Part shown: one piece after another, positions 1-6,091 of the stretch
Numbering within the stretch: the stretch's first letter is position 1
Layout of the letters: the number at the start of each line of letters is the position of its first letter
NCBI GenBank assembly: GCA_003139975.1
Contig: PLHN01000114.1
Span: forward strand, 8,892-14,982
Length of the DNA stretch: 6,091 nt
Origin: Acidobacteriaceae bacterium
GTDB taxonomy: Bacteria; Acidobacteriota; Terriglobia; Terriglobales; Acidobacteriaceae
Reading direction: 5' to 3'
Notes under the pieces: model-generated
What the model was told of the DNA's origin: nothing
Database searches by the model: none
Seen by the model: only the letters and a program-made list of their open reading frames with translations
Position numbers and translations under genes: made by a program

Positions 1-71
1 TTGTGGCGCCAATCGAAGACGACGACACGAACGGTGAGGAAGATGGGGGCGACGACGAGGAGGAAGAGTAG
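1..71 (+). CDS. 3' end of an unrecognised gene with an acidic C-terminal tail (partial)
   Basis: The reading frame that includes position 3 is open from the window edge to a TAG stop at 69-71. The last 22 residues read VAPIEDDDTNGEEDGGDDEE plus two further glutamates, so 13 of 22 are Asp or Glu. Such tails are usually disordered and occur on many unrelated proteins, for example DNA-binding and ribosome-associated ones, so no function can be assigned. The upstream body of the gene lies outside the window. The GAC/GAG triplet runs could give such a frame by chance, but the in-frame stop right after an uninterrupted acidic run fits a real C-terminus. No T-tract terminator follows. Confidence 0.5.
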   Translation, partial: VAPIEDDDTNGEEDGGDDEEEE

Positions 72-337
72 CGGGCGCGTCTGACGTAAGGTGGCGCAAG
101 CCTGCCAGTGGAATCACGGGTCGTGGCGCGCGCTACCGGGTGAACGCGGCAGAGTGCCTTCCACCGGGACCGAAGGTGTACTGCTTATACGGCTCATCGC
201 AAAACGTCCAAGGTCACCACGTGAACTGCAACGAGCAGATGATTCACGCTACGCCAGCCGCGCAGGGAATCTGGCAGTCGCGCCGAAACCTATTCGCTGG
301 GCCACATCGGGCCGGTGACAAGACGGATTGTACGTTG

Positions 338-346
338 TTGTCCACA
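338..346 (+). promoter_or_regulatory. DnaA-box-like nonamer TTGTCCACA
   Basis: TTGTCCACA differs from the E. coli consensus TTATCCACA at one position. It equals the form I recall as preferred in several high-GC bacteria such as streptomycetes. A second related copy lies 48 bases downstream. Two copies are too few for a replication origin, but a DnaA-responsive promoter is possible. A chance match cannot be excluded. Confidence 0.3.
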
Positions 347-352
347 GTGATT

Positions 353-435
353 TGTCCCGATCTGGCCGCCCTCGTATGGCGCGGTTTGTTCACATCGGAA
401 GGTGCAATTTGCAACGATCTGTCCCGATTGGTCCG
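353..435 (+). repeat. Imperfect direct repeat TGTCCCGAT(N)nGGnCCG, possible operator
   Basis: A 16-base word occurs twice in the same orientation, at 353-368 (TGTCCCGATCTGGCCG) and 420-435 (TGTCCCGATTGGTCCG). The copies match at 13 of 16 positions, including a perfect 9-base core, and start 67 bases apart. Both lie just ahead of the preferred start of the HTH gene. Excisionase-like proteins often bind direct repeats, so autoregulation is a reasonable guess. No flanking structure supports a mobile element. Confidence 0.3.
386..394 (+). promoter_or_regulatory. DnaA-box-like nonamer TTGTTCACA
   Basis: TTGTTCACA fits TTATNCACA with one mismatch. It has the same orientation as the copy at 338-346 and lies about 50 bases before the preferred GTG start of the HTH gene. 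It is the weaker of the two sites. Confidence 0.25.
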
Positions 436-441
436 TCTGGG

Positions 442-1536
442 GTGAAGCCTGAAGCACTCTCGGTTGCTGATGCAGCCAAGGCGCTTGGGGTCTCTGGGCG
501 AACCATCAAGCGAATGATCGCGGCTGGCGAGCTATCGGCTTTCCGTACTCGGGGCGGCCACCTTCGCATTGCCATAGAGAGTGTAAAGGCGGTCAAGGGG
601 GAATCCCTACGTGCCGTTTCGAATCCCTCAGCCGTTCTTCAAAACCGCCGTGAGCGTGTCGAAGAACTGAATCTAGAGGCCCAGGAACTCAGGGCAGAGC
701 GTCAGTTGGAGGACTTGCGGCGCGAGCAAAAGGAGAAGGAGTCAGACCGGCGAGCGGAAGCGGAGACGCTTCGGCAAGACCAAAAAGACCGGGCTCGGGC
801 TTTGGTGGTGGACCGGCAACGGATCAAACGGCAGGAAACTGAAGAGCATGAACGTCACCGTGCGGCAGAGGAAGCGCAATCTCGCAAAGAGCGCTTCGTT
901 TCCTCCTGGCTGGAAGTTGGCTTGGCACTCATTCCCGACGGCGCTCCTGCGAAGGCTCGACTCGACGGGGCAAGCAAGCTGAAGGACTTCCTTCAGGAAT
1001 GCCACCCGACCAATGAAATGCAGCTATTGCGAATGGTCACTGCTACAGTGTCGGAGGCACTGGCTCCTTGGCGGAGGGAGCAGGAGGTTGCGGCCATACT
1101 CGAAGACGCTCGCCAATTGCTCCCATATGCGGCGCGGGAAGAGTGGTGGGAACTGAAAGCCAAGCAAGCCGCATTGTCCGCCATCGATGATCTGGGAGAC
1201 TCCGCCAGCATGGAGCAGATCCGCACTGCGGCTATCCTTGCAATCAAGCCGGTGGTGGTGGAGTATGAGGCACAACAGCGCGCAGAGAGAGTGGAACGTC
1301 AGAAAGCCAACTATCTAGATCACTGGTTTCTGTATTTCCAACTTTCGAGTTATGTCCACCACCTTCTGACTCACGAAGTCATCGAGTTGGAGGCAGGCGA
1401 AACCAATGACGATGTCGTAAGTGCCCTAGAGCCTGTTGCCCGAAGACACTTGAATCAACATCTCACTGGCATGGAGACTCGCTCAGAAGTCCTCGCGCTC
1501 CTCCACGACAGTGTACGTGAGGAATTTAACCTCTGA
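442..1536 (+). CDS. MerR/excisionase-type HTH protein with long coiled coil
   Basis: Probable DNA-binding protein of 364 residues, counted from the GTG at 442. Residues 6-45 form an excisionase/MerR-like helix-turn-helix (HTH_17 type): LSVADAAKALGVSGRTIKRM, then IAAGELSAFRTRGGHLRI, whose GGHLRI wing is typical of the family. Residues 67-152 are an almost unbroken run of Arg, Glu, Gln and Lys with spaced Leu, predicting a long coiled coil and so dimerisation. Residues 153-364 look helical, with no signal peptide or membrane segment, and I do not recognise them. Excisionases are usually 60-100 residues, so this is far longer. No integrase is nearby, and a transcription or nucoid/partition-type role is as likely as excision. 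GTG 442 is preferred because the HTH begins at once and it overlaps an upstream stop (GTGA). ATG 376 and TTG 328 are in frame, but the residues they add look unrelated to the domain. No strong Shine-Dalgarno decides the start. The stop is TGA at 1534-1536. Confidence 0.8.
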   Translation: MKPEALSVADAAKALGVSGRTIKRMIAAGELSAFRTRGGHLRIAIESVKAVKGESLRAVSNPSAVLQNRRERVEELNLEAQELRAERQLEDLRREQKEKESDRRAEAETLRQDQKDRARALVVDRQRIKRQETEEHERHRAAEEAQSRKERFVSSWLEVGLALIPDGAPAKARLDGASKLKDFLQECHPTNEMQLLRMVTATVSEALAPWRREQEVAAILEDARQLLPYAAREEWWELKAKQAALSAIDDLGDSASMEQIRTAAILAIKPVVVEYEAQQRAERVERQKANYLDHWFLYFQLSSYVHHLLTHEVIELEAGETNDDVVSALEPVARRHLNQHLTGMETRSEVLALLHDSVREEFNL

Positions 1537-1694
1537 AGGGCTGCCACTGGCATCGGACTTGCGGTTCTTGAAAAGAAACTACCCATACGCTTCTCATCTA
1601 ACATCACTCGCAGGGTTTTGCGGCAGTTCCCACAATTGTTGGCGGGCGTGTCGCCGACTGAACGGTATTCAAACGGGGTCCTTTTTCGAGTGTG

Positions 1695-1722
1695 GGCTGC
1701 GTTCGGGGGGAGAAGCGCAGCC
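1695..1722 (+). repeat. Inverted repeat, G-rich loop hairpin
   Basis: GGCTGCG at 1695-1701 pairs perfectly with CGCAGCC at 1716-1722. TTC (1702-1704) can extend the stem by pairing with GAA (1712-1714), leaving G1715 bulged and a G-rich loop. No T-run follows on either strand, so a standard intrinsic terminator is unlikely. It may slow polymerase or fold in RNA. Confidence 0.45.
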
Positions 1723-1783
1723 GCGCGGCCCATCCGCCAGTTCTCTTCCGGGGTTCTCTGACTCTCGGCTTATCGGCATTCTC

Positions 1784-1799
1784 GCTTCCGGGCGGAAGC
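1784..1799 (+). repeat. Short perfect hairpin GCTTCC-gggc-GGAAGC
   Basis: GCTTCC at 1784-1789 pairs with GGAAGC at 1794-1799 across a four-base loop. No T-tract follows, so it is not a convincing intrinsic terminator. Its role is unknown. Confidence 0.4.
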
Positions 1800-1889
1800 C
1801 CAAGCCTAGCTAACTCCCGTATGCGTTCTAGGAGGGTGCAGTACCGCAAACTCACTTCTTTGTAACTCCTACGCGATCCGCCGCACGAT

Positions 1890-1905
1890 TGTGACGTACA
1901 TCATA
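1890..1905 (+). promoter_or_regulatory. CRP/FNR-like operator TGTGA-N6-TCATA
   Basis: TGTGACGTACATCATA matches the CRP consensus TGTGA-N6-TCACA at 9 of its 10 specified positions, and the central GTAC is palindromic. Its centre at 1897.5 lies about 71 bases upstream of the start site inferred from the promoter at 1933-1962, a helical phase used by class I CRP activators. Larger arms, CGCGATC (1872-1878) and GATCGCG (1915-1921), surround it almost concentrically. A CRP/FNR-family regulator of the secreted pair is inferred. No such regulator gene is in the window. Confidence 0.4.
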
Positions 1906-1932
1906 TATCGCTGTGATCGCGGCATTTTCCAC

Positions 1933-1962
1933 TTGACACGAACACGGGAGCTCTTCTATACG
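1933..1962 (+). promoter_or_regulatory. Sigma-70-type promoter for the secreted-protein genes
   Basis: A perfect -35 box TTGACA at 1933-1938 is followed after 18 bases by TATACG at 1957-1962, a 4/6 match to TATAAT. TCTATA at 1955-1960 is a poorer alternative with 16-base spacing. The predicted start near 1969 would leave a leader of about 40 bases before the ATG at 2009. The weak -10 suits an activator-dependent promoter. Confidence 0.5.
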
Positions 1963-1998
1963 TGGCGCGTAAAGCCGAGGGGGACAACTCAGGTTGTT

Positions 1999-2005
1999 GG
2001 AGGAG
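1999..2005 (+). promoter_or_regulatory. Ribosome binding site GGAGGAG deciding the start at 2009
   Basis: The GGAGG core at 1999-2003 is five bases before ATG 2009. The in-frame TTG codons at 1994 and 1997 would sit before or inside this Shine-Dalgarno, so ATG 2009 is the better start. Confidence 0.7.
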
Positions 2006-2008
2006 CTT

Positions 2009-2848
2009 ATGGCTCTCTCGGCGTTCTATTGTTTGTTGCGCGTAATCGTTGATTGTTCCGCACAGCTCCAAAGGTTTACCTTCCGGCTTTCCTTCCTTCC
2101 GTTCGTCCTAGTTTGTTCGCCGGTGTTTTGCCGAGCACAAGTGCCCCAGAGCGATCCCACCGCGGTCGCCCTAGCAAACCAGGCGATGTCGGCGCTCACA
2201 AGCGGCGTTTCCCTAAGCGACATAACATTGAGCGGGAATGTCAATTGGACGAACGGCTCTGACTCAGAGGCCGGCACCGGAACGTTTCTGGCTTTGGGAA
2301 CTGGCGAAAGCCGCATGGATCTCGTTCTGTCCACCGGCACGCGAACGGAAATTCGCGATGCCTCTAGTGGATATCCCCAGGGGAAATGGGTTTCACCGTC
2401 GGGCGCCTCGGGACGCTATGCGTACCACAATTGCTTTACCGATCCGGTCTGGTTCTTTCCTGCCTTAGGGTCTCTTGCAATGGGTCCGAATGTCGTACTC
2501 TCCTTCATCGGCCAAGAGACGCGTAACGATCAACAGGTTTCTCACATCCAGTCCTACATCTATCAGGACTCTCAATCCGGGGTTGATGGGCAGTTGAGCA
2601 CGATGGATTTCTATCTGGATACGACTACATTTCTGCCAGTTGCAGCGATGTTCAACGTGCACCCGGACAACAACCCGGCGTCGAACATGCTTGTCGAAGT
2701 GGATTTTTCTAACTATCAGGCGGTCTCCGGTGTGGCCATACCGTCGCATGTTCAGAAATACGTCCAAGGGGGGCTGTCCGTGGATTTCACCGTGTCCTCG
2801 GCCAGCGTCAACAACGGAGTGTCTATTTCGCAGTTCCAGATCAACTGA
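2009..2848 (+). CDS. Secreted LolA/LppX-like protein, hypothetical
   Basis: Predicted exported protein of 279 residues. The N-terminus has an unusually long basic region, then a hydrophobic core at about 27-40 (LSFLPFVLVCSPVF) and a likely signal peptidase I site, CRA|Q, after residue 43, leaving a mature protein of about 236 residues. The mature part starts with a short helix (AVALANQAMSAL) followed by alternating beta-type segments. Near the C-terminus, DFYLDTTTFLPVA (200-212) and VEVDFSNYQAVSGVAIP (229-245) resemble the D-x-x-T-x-L-P and D-F-x-x-Y-x-x-V-x-G-V-x-I-P patterns of LolA/LppX-fold periplasmic lipid or lipoprotein carriers. There is no lipobox. I infer periplasmic or surface localisation and a possible hydrophobic ligand; the function is not shown. 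Start ATG 2009 is set by the ribosome binding site. It lies 53 bases before the RHS gene and probably shares its promoter. It could instead belong to an uncharacterised acidobacterial family. Confidence 0.75.
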   Translation: MALSAFYCLLRVIVDCSAQLQRFTFRLSFLPFVLVCSPVFCRAQVPQSDPTAVALANQAMSALTSGVSLSDITLSGNVNWTNGSDSEAGTGTFLALGTGESRMDLVLSTGTRTEIRDASSGYPQGKWVSPSGASGRYAYHNCFTDPVWFFPALGSLAMGPNVVLSFIGQETRNDQQVSHIQSYIYQDSQSGVDGQLSTMDFYLDTTTFLPVAAMFNVHPDNNPASNMLVEVDFSNYQAVSGVAIPSHVQKYVQGGLSVDFTVSSASVNNGVSISQFQIN

Positions 2849-2889
2849 AAGCTCTGAAACCGGGGGCTATTTTCTCTCCCGCCCAAGCA

Positions 2890-2895
2890 AAGGGA
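2890..2895 (+). promoter_or_regulatory. Ribosome binding site AAGGGA of the RHS gene
   Basis: AAGGGA ends six bases before ATG 2902, giving good spacing. No promoter or terminator is evident in the 53-base gap after the previous gene, which supports co-transcription. Confidence 0.6.
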
Positions 2896-2901
2896 ATTCA
2901 T

Positions 2902-5900
2902 ATGATTCGCACTCAGACCTACGTGATCGGTGCTTTGGGGTTGGTTCTATTTTGCTCAAGTGTTTTCGGTCAGGTCGCAACCGGAACGCCCCCGTTTAAT
3001 AGTTTCGGCGGTGGGCCGTTTGACACCGTAAACTTGGGCAACCTGAATGTGCACTTTGCCATTCCAATTTTGCATAAAGCTGGAAGAGGCATGCCTTTCG
3101 ATTACGCTTTGGGCTATGACGGCTCAGTCTGGACGTCTGGAGTGGTGAACGGTCAAGGGACGTGGCAACCCGTATTCAACTGGGGGTGGATGGCACAGAG
3201 CGCAATTAAGGTGGGCTACATCAACTTTATCAAGATTACACAAGTCTGTGATTGGCCGCCGCCCAAGCACGGCACCTACACGATATGGTCCCAGTTTGCC
3301 TATCACGATCCTTGGGGAGGCACGCATCCGTTCAATGGCACGCTGGAACAGGACCAGACTAATTGTGACAACGGGAATACATCGAGCTTGAACACGACGG
3401 CCCAAGACGGTTCTGGTTACTCGCTAAGCGCCACATACACGACGGCCACCATCACCGCAAGGAATGGCATGGTGCTCCAACCCCCAGTTAACCCGTTGGG
3501 CAATTATACGAGTGGTTCGTCGACGGCCACTGATTCCAATGGCAATCAAATTTCGGTGAGCAACAGTTCGAATTCGGCCACCTTTACGGATACCCTCGGC
3601 CAGGCGGCCATCACTGTTTCAGGAGCCGGCCCCGTGACGTTTTCATACACGGCTCCCTCTGGCTCCCAGGCGCAATACACTCTGAACTATAAGCCGTATA
3701 CGGTGAAAACAGCCTTCGGATTTACGGTGTCTCCGGCCATCAACGAGTATGGGCCCCTCAGCAATTCTCTAGTGGACAACATTCAACTTCCCGATGGAAG
3801 CCAATATGCGTTCACCTACGAGCAGACGCCGGGGACATGTACACCATTGCAGGGAACCTATTTAGGGTATTGTGTGACCGGCAGAATCGCTTCGGTCACG
3901 TTGCCTACCGGGGGAACGGTCACCTACACCTATAGCGGCGGCCCGAACAACACGGGCATCTACAGCGACGGCAGCACCGCAACCCTGACGCGAACTCTTG
4001 CCCCAGGTGGACCATGGCAATATGCGCGGTCGCTTTCCGGATCGACCTGGACCACGACCATTACGGATCCCACGTCCCAAGGGAATCAAAGCGTCATCGA
4101 CTTTGTCAAGGATAGTGCTACAGGCAACAACTTTACGAATAATTTCTATGAGACCCAGCGTTTGGTTTATCAGGGGAGCGCTGCTACCGGAACGCTTTTG
4201 AGCACAACGATTACCTGCTACAACGGGAACAGCGTGAGCACTCCATCGAACTGCTACGATACAGCCGTTGCGTCTCCCATTCTTCGCACAACTGTGTTTT
4301 CGCAGTTACCCAATTCTAGTGGTCTGCAATCAGAAACTGACAGTACGGTCGGCACGTACGGATTGCAAAGCGAAGTCGACGAGTACGATTACGGCAGCGG
4401 CAAAGTAGGGTCTCTGGTTCGCAAGACAATTACCAGCTATGCTTCATTGGGGAATATCCAAGACCATCCGTCGACTGTCACCGTGTATTCGGCGGGCGGA
4501 ACCGCGTGGGCAAGCACGACCTATGGCTATGATGCGGGCACGCCGACGCCAACCAGCGGGACGCCGCAGCACATCGCCGTCACCGGTTCCAGGGGCCTTT
4601 TGACGAGTGTTGCTGCGCAAGCGAATCGGAGTGGAACAACTCTGTATCGCACGTACACGTACTTTGACACCGGCAATCTGGCGACCTCCACCGATGTCAG
4701 CACTTCTAGTACGACAAACGGGGCGCAGACCACATACAATTATTCGTCTGCGTCCTGCGGTAATTCATTTGTGACCTCGATCAGCGAGCCGTTGAGCCTG
4801 TCCCGCTCGATGACCTGGGACTGCACCGGTGGTGTTCTGCTCTCTCTTACAGACGAGAACGGCAACATCAGCAGCACGGCCTACAACGGCTCCAATTACA
4901 GCAACGTATTCTGGCGGCCTTACAGCACCACCACCCAAGCAGGCACCACCACGAACTACTTTTACTCCCTGAATTCCCGCGACCAGCAGTTCCAGACTGA
5001 AAGCAAGTACGCAAGTACATTCAACAGCGGCAACTCGATCGTAGATATTCTGACGACCAACGATGGTTTTGGACGCACAATTTTCGGGCAAACGAAGCAG
5101 GGGCCGAGCGCGACCAACTATGACACGGTTGCAACCTGCTACGACAGTTTTGGCCGGGAGAGCGCAGCAACATTGCCCTATAGCGCAGCAGCCATAACGT
5201 CGAACACGCAATCGTGCACGGGAGCGCAGACGGGCTATACCTACGACGCGCTAAGTAGAACAGCGAGTGTCTCAGCCAGCGGCGGCGGATCAACAACGTA
5301 CTCGTACAGTCAAAACGACGTTCTGCAAACGCTCACCTCGCCAATTCAATCAAAGCAACAAGAATACGACGCATTGGGCCGATTGACCTCAGTTTGCGAG
5401 ATCACCAGTGGAACCACGGCGTTTCCTGGCGCTTCTTGCAAGCAGAACACGTCGGCGACCGGCTATTTGACGCAGTACACTTACGATTTGCTTGGCGACC
5501 GCACCGGCGTCACTCAAAACGCGCAGGCATCCTCCGTAACCCAGAGTCGTACCTATGTTTACGACATGCTTGGACGCCTGACTTCGGAGACGAATCCGGA
5601 GACGAACAATTCAGCAGTAACCTATAGCTACGATTCGCTTTCGAGTGATGCGTCGTGCGGGACCATTACCTCAGCGGGGAATATGCTCAAGCGGCTCGAT
5701 GCTGCTGGAAACGCTACCTGCTATAGCGGCTACGATGCGTACCATCGCGTGGGCAGCGTCAACTATCCAGGCTCCAGCACCTCCGCCAAGAACTTTGTCT
5801 ATGATGCGGCTACGGTCAATGGAACGAGCATGACCAACGCCAAAACCCGCTTGGCGGAGGCTTATACCTGCATTGGAACCTGCAGTAGTAAGATTACGGA

Positions 5901-6091
5901 TCTCGGATTCAGCTACTCGACGACTGGGCAGAGCTCGGATGTATGGGAACTGACTCCCCACTCGGGAACCAACACCTACTATCACGTCAGTTCTCTTTAC
6001 TGGCCGAATGGCGCAGTGAACACGCTGAGCAATCTTTCCGGTCTCCCGACGATTACGTATTCGACCGACGGCGAAGGCCGCATGTCTACAG
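2902..6091 (+). CDS. Secreted RHS/YD-repeat protein, 3' end outside window
   Basis: The frame from ATG 2902 is uninterrupted to the window edge, giving 1063 complete codons. It starts with a clear signal peptide (MIRTQTYVIGALGLVLFCSSVFG, probable cleavage before Q24; no lipobox) and a conserved-looking block at about 28-63 containing NLGNLNVHFAIPILHKAGRG. Residues 64-720 are rich in Thr, Ser, Gly, Asn and Tyr and look beta-stranded, with cysteines such as C439 and C451 and the motifs YDYGSG (495-500) and MTWDCTGG (637-644). YD repeats follow: YDSFGRESAA (747), YDALSRTASV (781), YDALGRLTSV (822), YDLLGDRTGV (861), YDMLGRLTSE (887), and diverged copies at 910 and 944. In Rhs/teneurin/TcC proteins these repeats build a large beta shell that can enclose a C-terminal domain. 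The conserved RHS core end and any toxin tip would lie beyond position 6091. I infer an exported surface or secreted protein, either a polymorphic toxin or a structural/adhesive one. Confidence 0.92.
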   Translation, partial: MIRTQTYVIGALGLVLFCSSVFGQVATGTPPFNSFGGGPFDTVNLGNLNVHFAIPILHKAGRGMPFDYALGYDGSVWTSGVVNGQGTWQPVFNWGWMAQSAIKVGYINFIKITQVCDWPPPKHGTYTIWSQFAYHDPWGGTHPFNGTLEQDQTNCDNGNTSSLNTTAQDGSGYSLSATYTTATITARNGMVLQPPVNPLGNYTSGSSTATDSNGNQISVSNSSNSATFTDTLGQAAITVSGAGPVTFSYTAPSGSQAQYTLNYKPYTVKTAFGFTVSPAINEYGPLSNSLVDNIQLPDGSQYAFTYEQTPGTCTPLQGTYLGYCVTGRIASVTLPTGGTVTYTYSGGPNNTGIYSDGSTATLTRTLAPGGPWQYARSLSGSTWTTTITDPTSQGNQSVIDFVKDSATGNNFTNNFYETQRLVYQGSAATGTLLSTTITCYNGNSVSTPSNCYDTAVASPILRTTVFSQLPNSSGLQSETDSTVGTYGLQSEVDEYDYGSGKVGSLVRKTITSYASLGNIQDHPSTVTVYSAGGTAWASTTYGYDAGTPTPTSGTPQHIAVTGSRGLLTSVAAQANRSGTTLYRTYTYFDTGNLATSTDVSTSSTTNGAQTTYNYSSASCGNSFVTSISEPLSLSRSMTWDCTGGVLLSLTDENGNISSTAYNGSNYSNVFWRPYSTTTQAGTTTNYFYSLNSRDQQFQTESKYASTFNSGNSIVDILTTNDGFGRTIFGQTKQGPSATNYDTVATCYDSFGRESAATLPYSAAAITSNTQSCTGAQTGYTYDALSRTASVSASGGGSTTYSYSQNDVLQTLTSPIQSKQQEYDALGRLTSVCEITSGTTAFPGASCKQNTSATGYLTQYTYDLLGDRTGVTQNAQASSVTQSRTYVYDMLGRLTSETNPETNNSAVTYSYDSLSSDASCGTITSAGNMLKRLDAAGNATCYSGYDAYHRVGSVNYPGSSTSAKNFVYDAATVNGTSMTNAKTRLAEAYTCIGTCSSKITDLGFSYSTTGQSSDVWELTPHSGTNTYYHVSSLYWPNGAVNTLSNLSGLPTITYSTDGEGRMST

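Larger units (their letters stand above)
72..441 (+). other. Intergenic/leader region without a supported gene
   Basis: These 370 bases separate the acidic-tail gene from the HTH gene. Two short overlapping + frames exist (91-318 and 140-445). Their translations have no recognisable domain, and neither start has a good ribosome binding site. I see no tRNA, no T-tract terminator and no strong sigma-70 promoter. The left half (72-300) shows nothing further. The right half (300-441) carries repeated short words: CACATCGG at 304-311 and 392-399, TGTCCCGAT at 353-361 and 420-428, and two DnaA-box-like nonamers, listed separately. If the HTH protein starts at the TTG at 328 or the ATG at 376, part of this stretch is coding. 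Confidence 0.5.
1537..1889 (+). other. Intergenic region with hairpins, no supported gene
   Basis: This stretch between the HTH gene and the secreted-protein promoter has short open frames on both strands (1511-1813 forward, 1455-1733 and 1604-1855 reverse). None has a recognisable domain, a good ribosome binding site or coding-like composition. It contains two GC-rich inverted repeats, listed separately, and no T-tract terminator, tRNA, IS end or CRISPR repeat that I can see. It could be a long untranslated region or the decayed remains of an insertion. The sequence alone does not decide. Confidence 0.5.

Noticed and set aside
91..318. 75-codon forward ORF in the leader region
   Set aside because: No ribosome binding site, no recognisable motif, Arg/Pro-rich translation typical of an out-of-frame reading, and overlap with another equally weak frame.
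328..441. N-terminal extension of the HTH protein from TTG 328
   Set aside because: The 38 extra residues look unrelated to the HTH family, whose domain normally starts within a few residues of the N-terminus, and the stretch is full of repeat words typical of regulatory DNA. Not fully excluded.
1695..1799. Intrinsic terminators at the two hairpins
   Set aside because: Stems are good but no T-run follows either stem on the + strand or in the reverse reading.
1511..1813. 100-codon forward ORF overlapping the end of the HTH gene
   Set aside because: Starts at a GTG inside the HTH gene with no Shine-Dalgarno; composition (Ser, Gly, Arg, Cys scattered) and lack of domain suggest noncoding sequence.
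1604..1855. 83-codon reverse ORF in the spacer
   Set aside because: Low-complexity Arg/Pro-rich translation with no domain; competing frames on both strands argue against a real gene.
2902..2970. Lipoprotein signal peptide in the RHS protein (Cys18)
   Set aside because: The residues before Cys18 (VLF) do not fit a lipobox, which needs Gly, Ala or Ser at -1; signal peptidase I cleavage near G23 is better supported.
4765..5211. 148-codon reverse ORF inside the RHS gene
   Set aside because: Antisense shadow of a clearly coding frame with YD repeats; no independent ribosome binding site or domain.
1..6091. CRISPR array, tRNA or insertion sequence
   Set aside because: No regularly spaced repeats, no T-loop/acceptor pattern and no transposase frame or terminal inverted repeats were seen.

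Overview
This 6.1 kb window looks like chromosomal DNA (roughly 55-60% GC by eye) from a Gram-negative-type bacterium, most likely an acidobacterium (Terriglobia-like). The clue is the N-terminal block of the large secreted RHS/YD-repeat protein (GTPPFNSFGG, then NLGNLNVHFAIPILHKAGRG), a style I associate with the many RHS-family proteins of Acidobacteriota. The taxonomic call is inference and was not checked by a search.

Layout, left to right, with every supported gene on the + strand. (1) Positions 1-71 hold the last codons of a gene ending in a very acidic tail. (2) Positions 72-441 contain no convincing gene, but the right half has two DnaA-box-like nonamers and imperfect direct repeats just ahead of, or overlapping, the start of the next gene. 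(3) Positions 442-1536 (start uncertain) encode a MerR/excisionase-type helix-turn-helix protein with a long charged coiled coil and an unassigned helical C-terminal half. (4) Positions 1537-2008 are intergenic. They have two hairpins without T-tracts, then a CRP/FNR-like palindrome, a perfect TTGACA -35 box with a weaker -10, and a strong Shine-Dalgarno. (5) Positions 2009-2848 encode a secreted protein of about 279 residues whose C-terminal pattern resembles the LolA/LppX fold. (6) After a 53-base gap, an RHS/YD-repeat protein starts at 2902 and stays open through the right edge of the window. It therefore has at least 1063 residues and is the largest feature here.

The LolA-like gene and the RHS gene are close, co-directional, both carry signal peptides, and share the only good promoter seen upstream. 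I infer that they form one transcription unit exporting an envelope or extracellular system. The RHS C-terminus, where a toxin or other variable tip and any immunity gene would lie, is beyond the window. The HTH-coiled-coil gene appears to be a separate unit; the sequence does not show whether it regulates the secreted pair.
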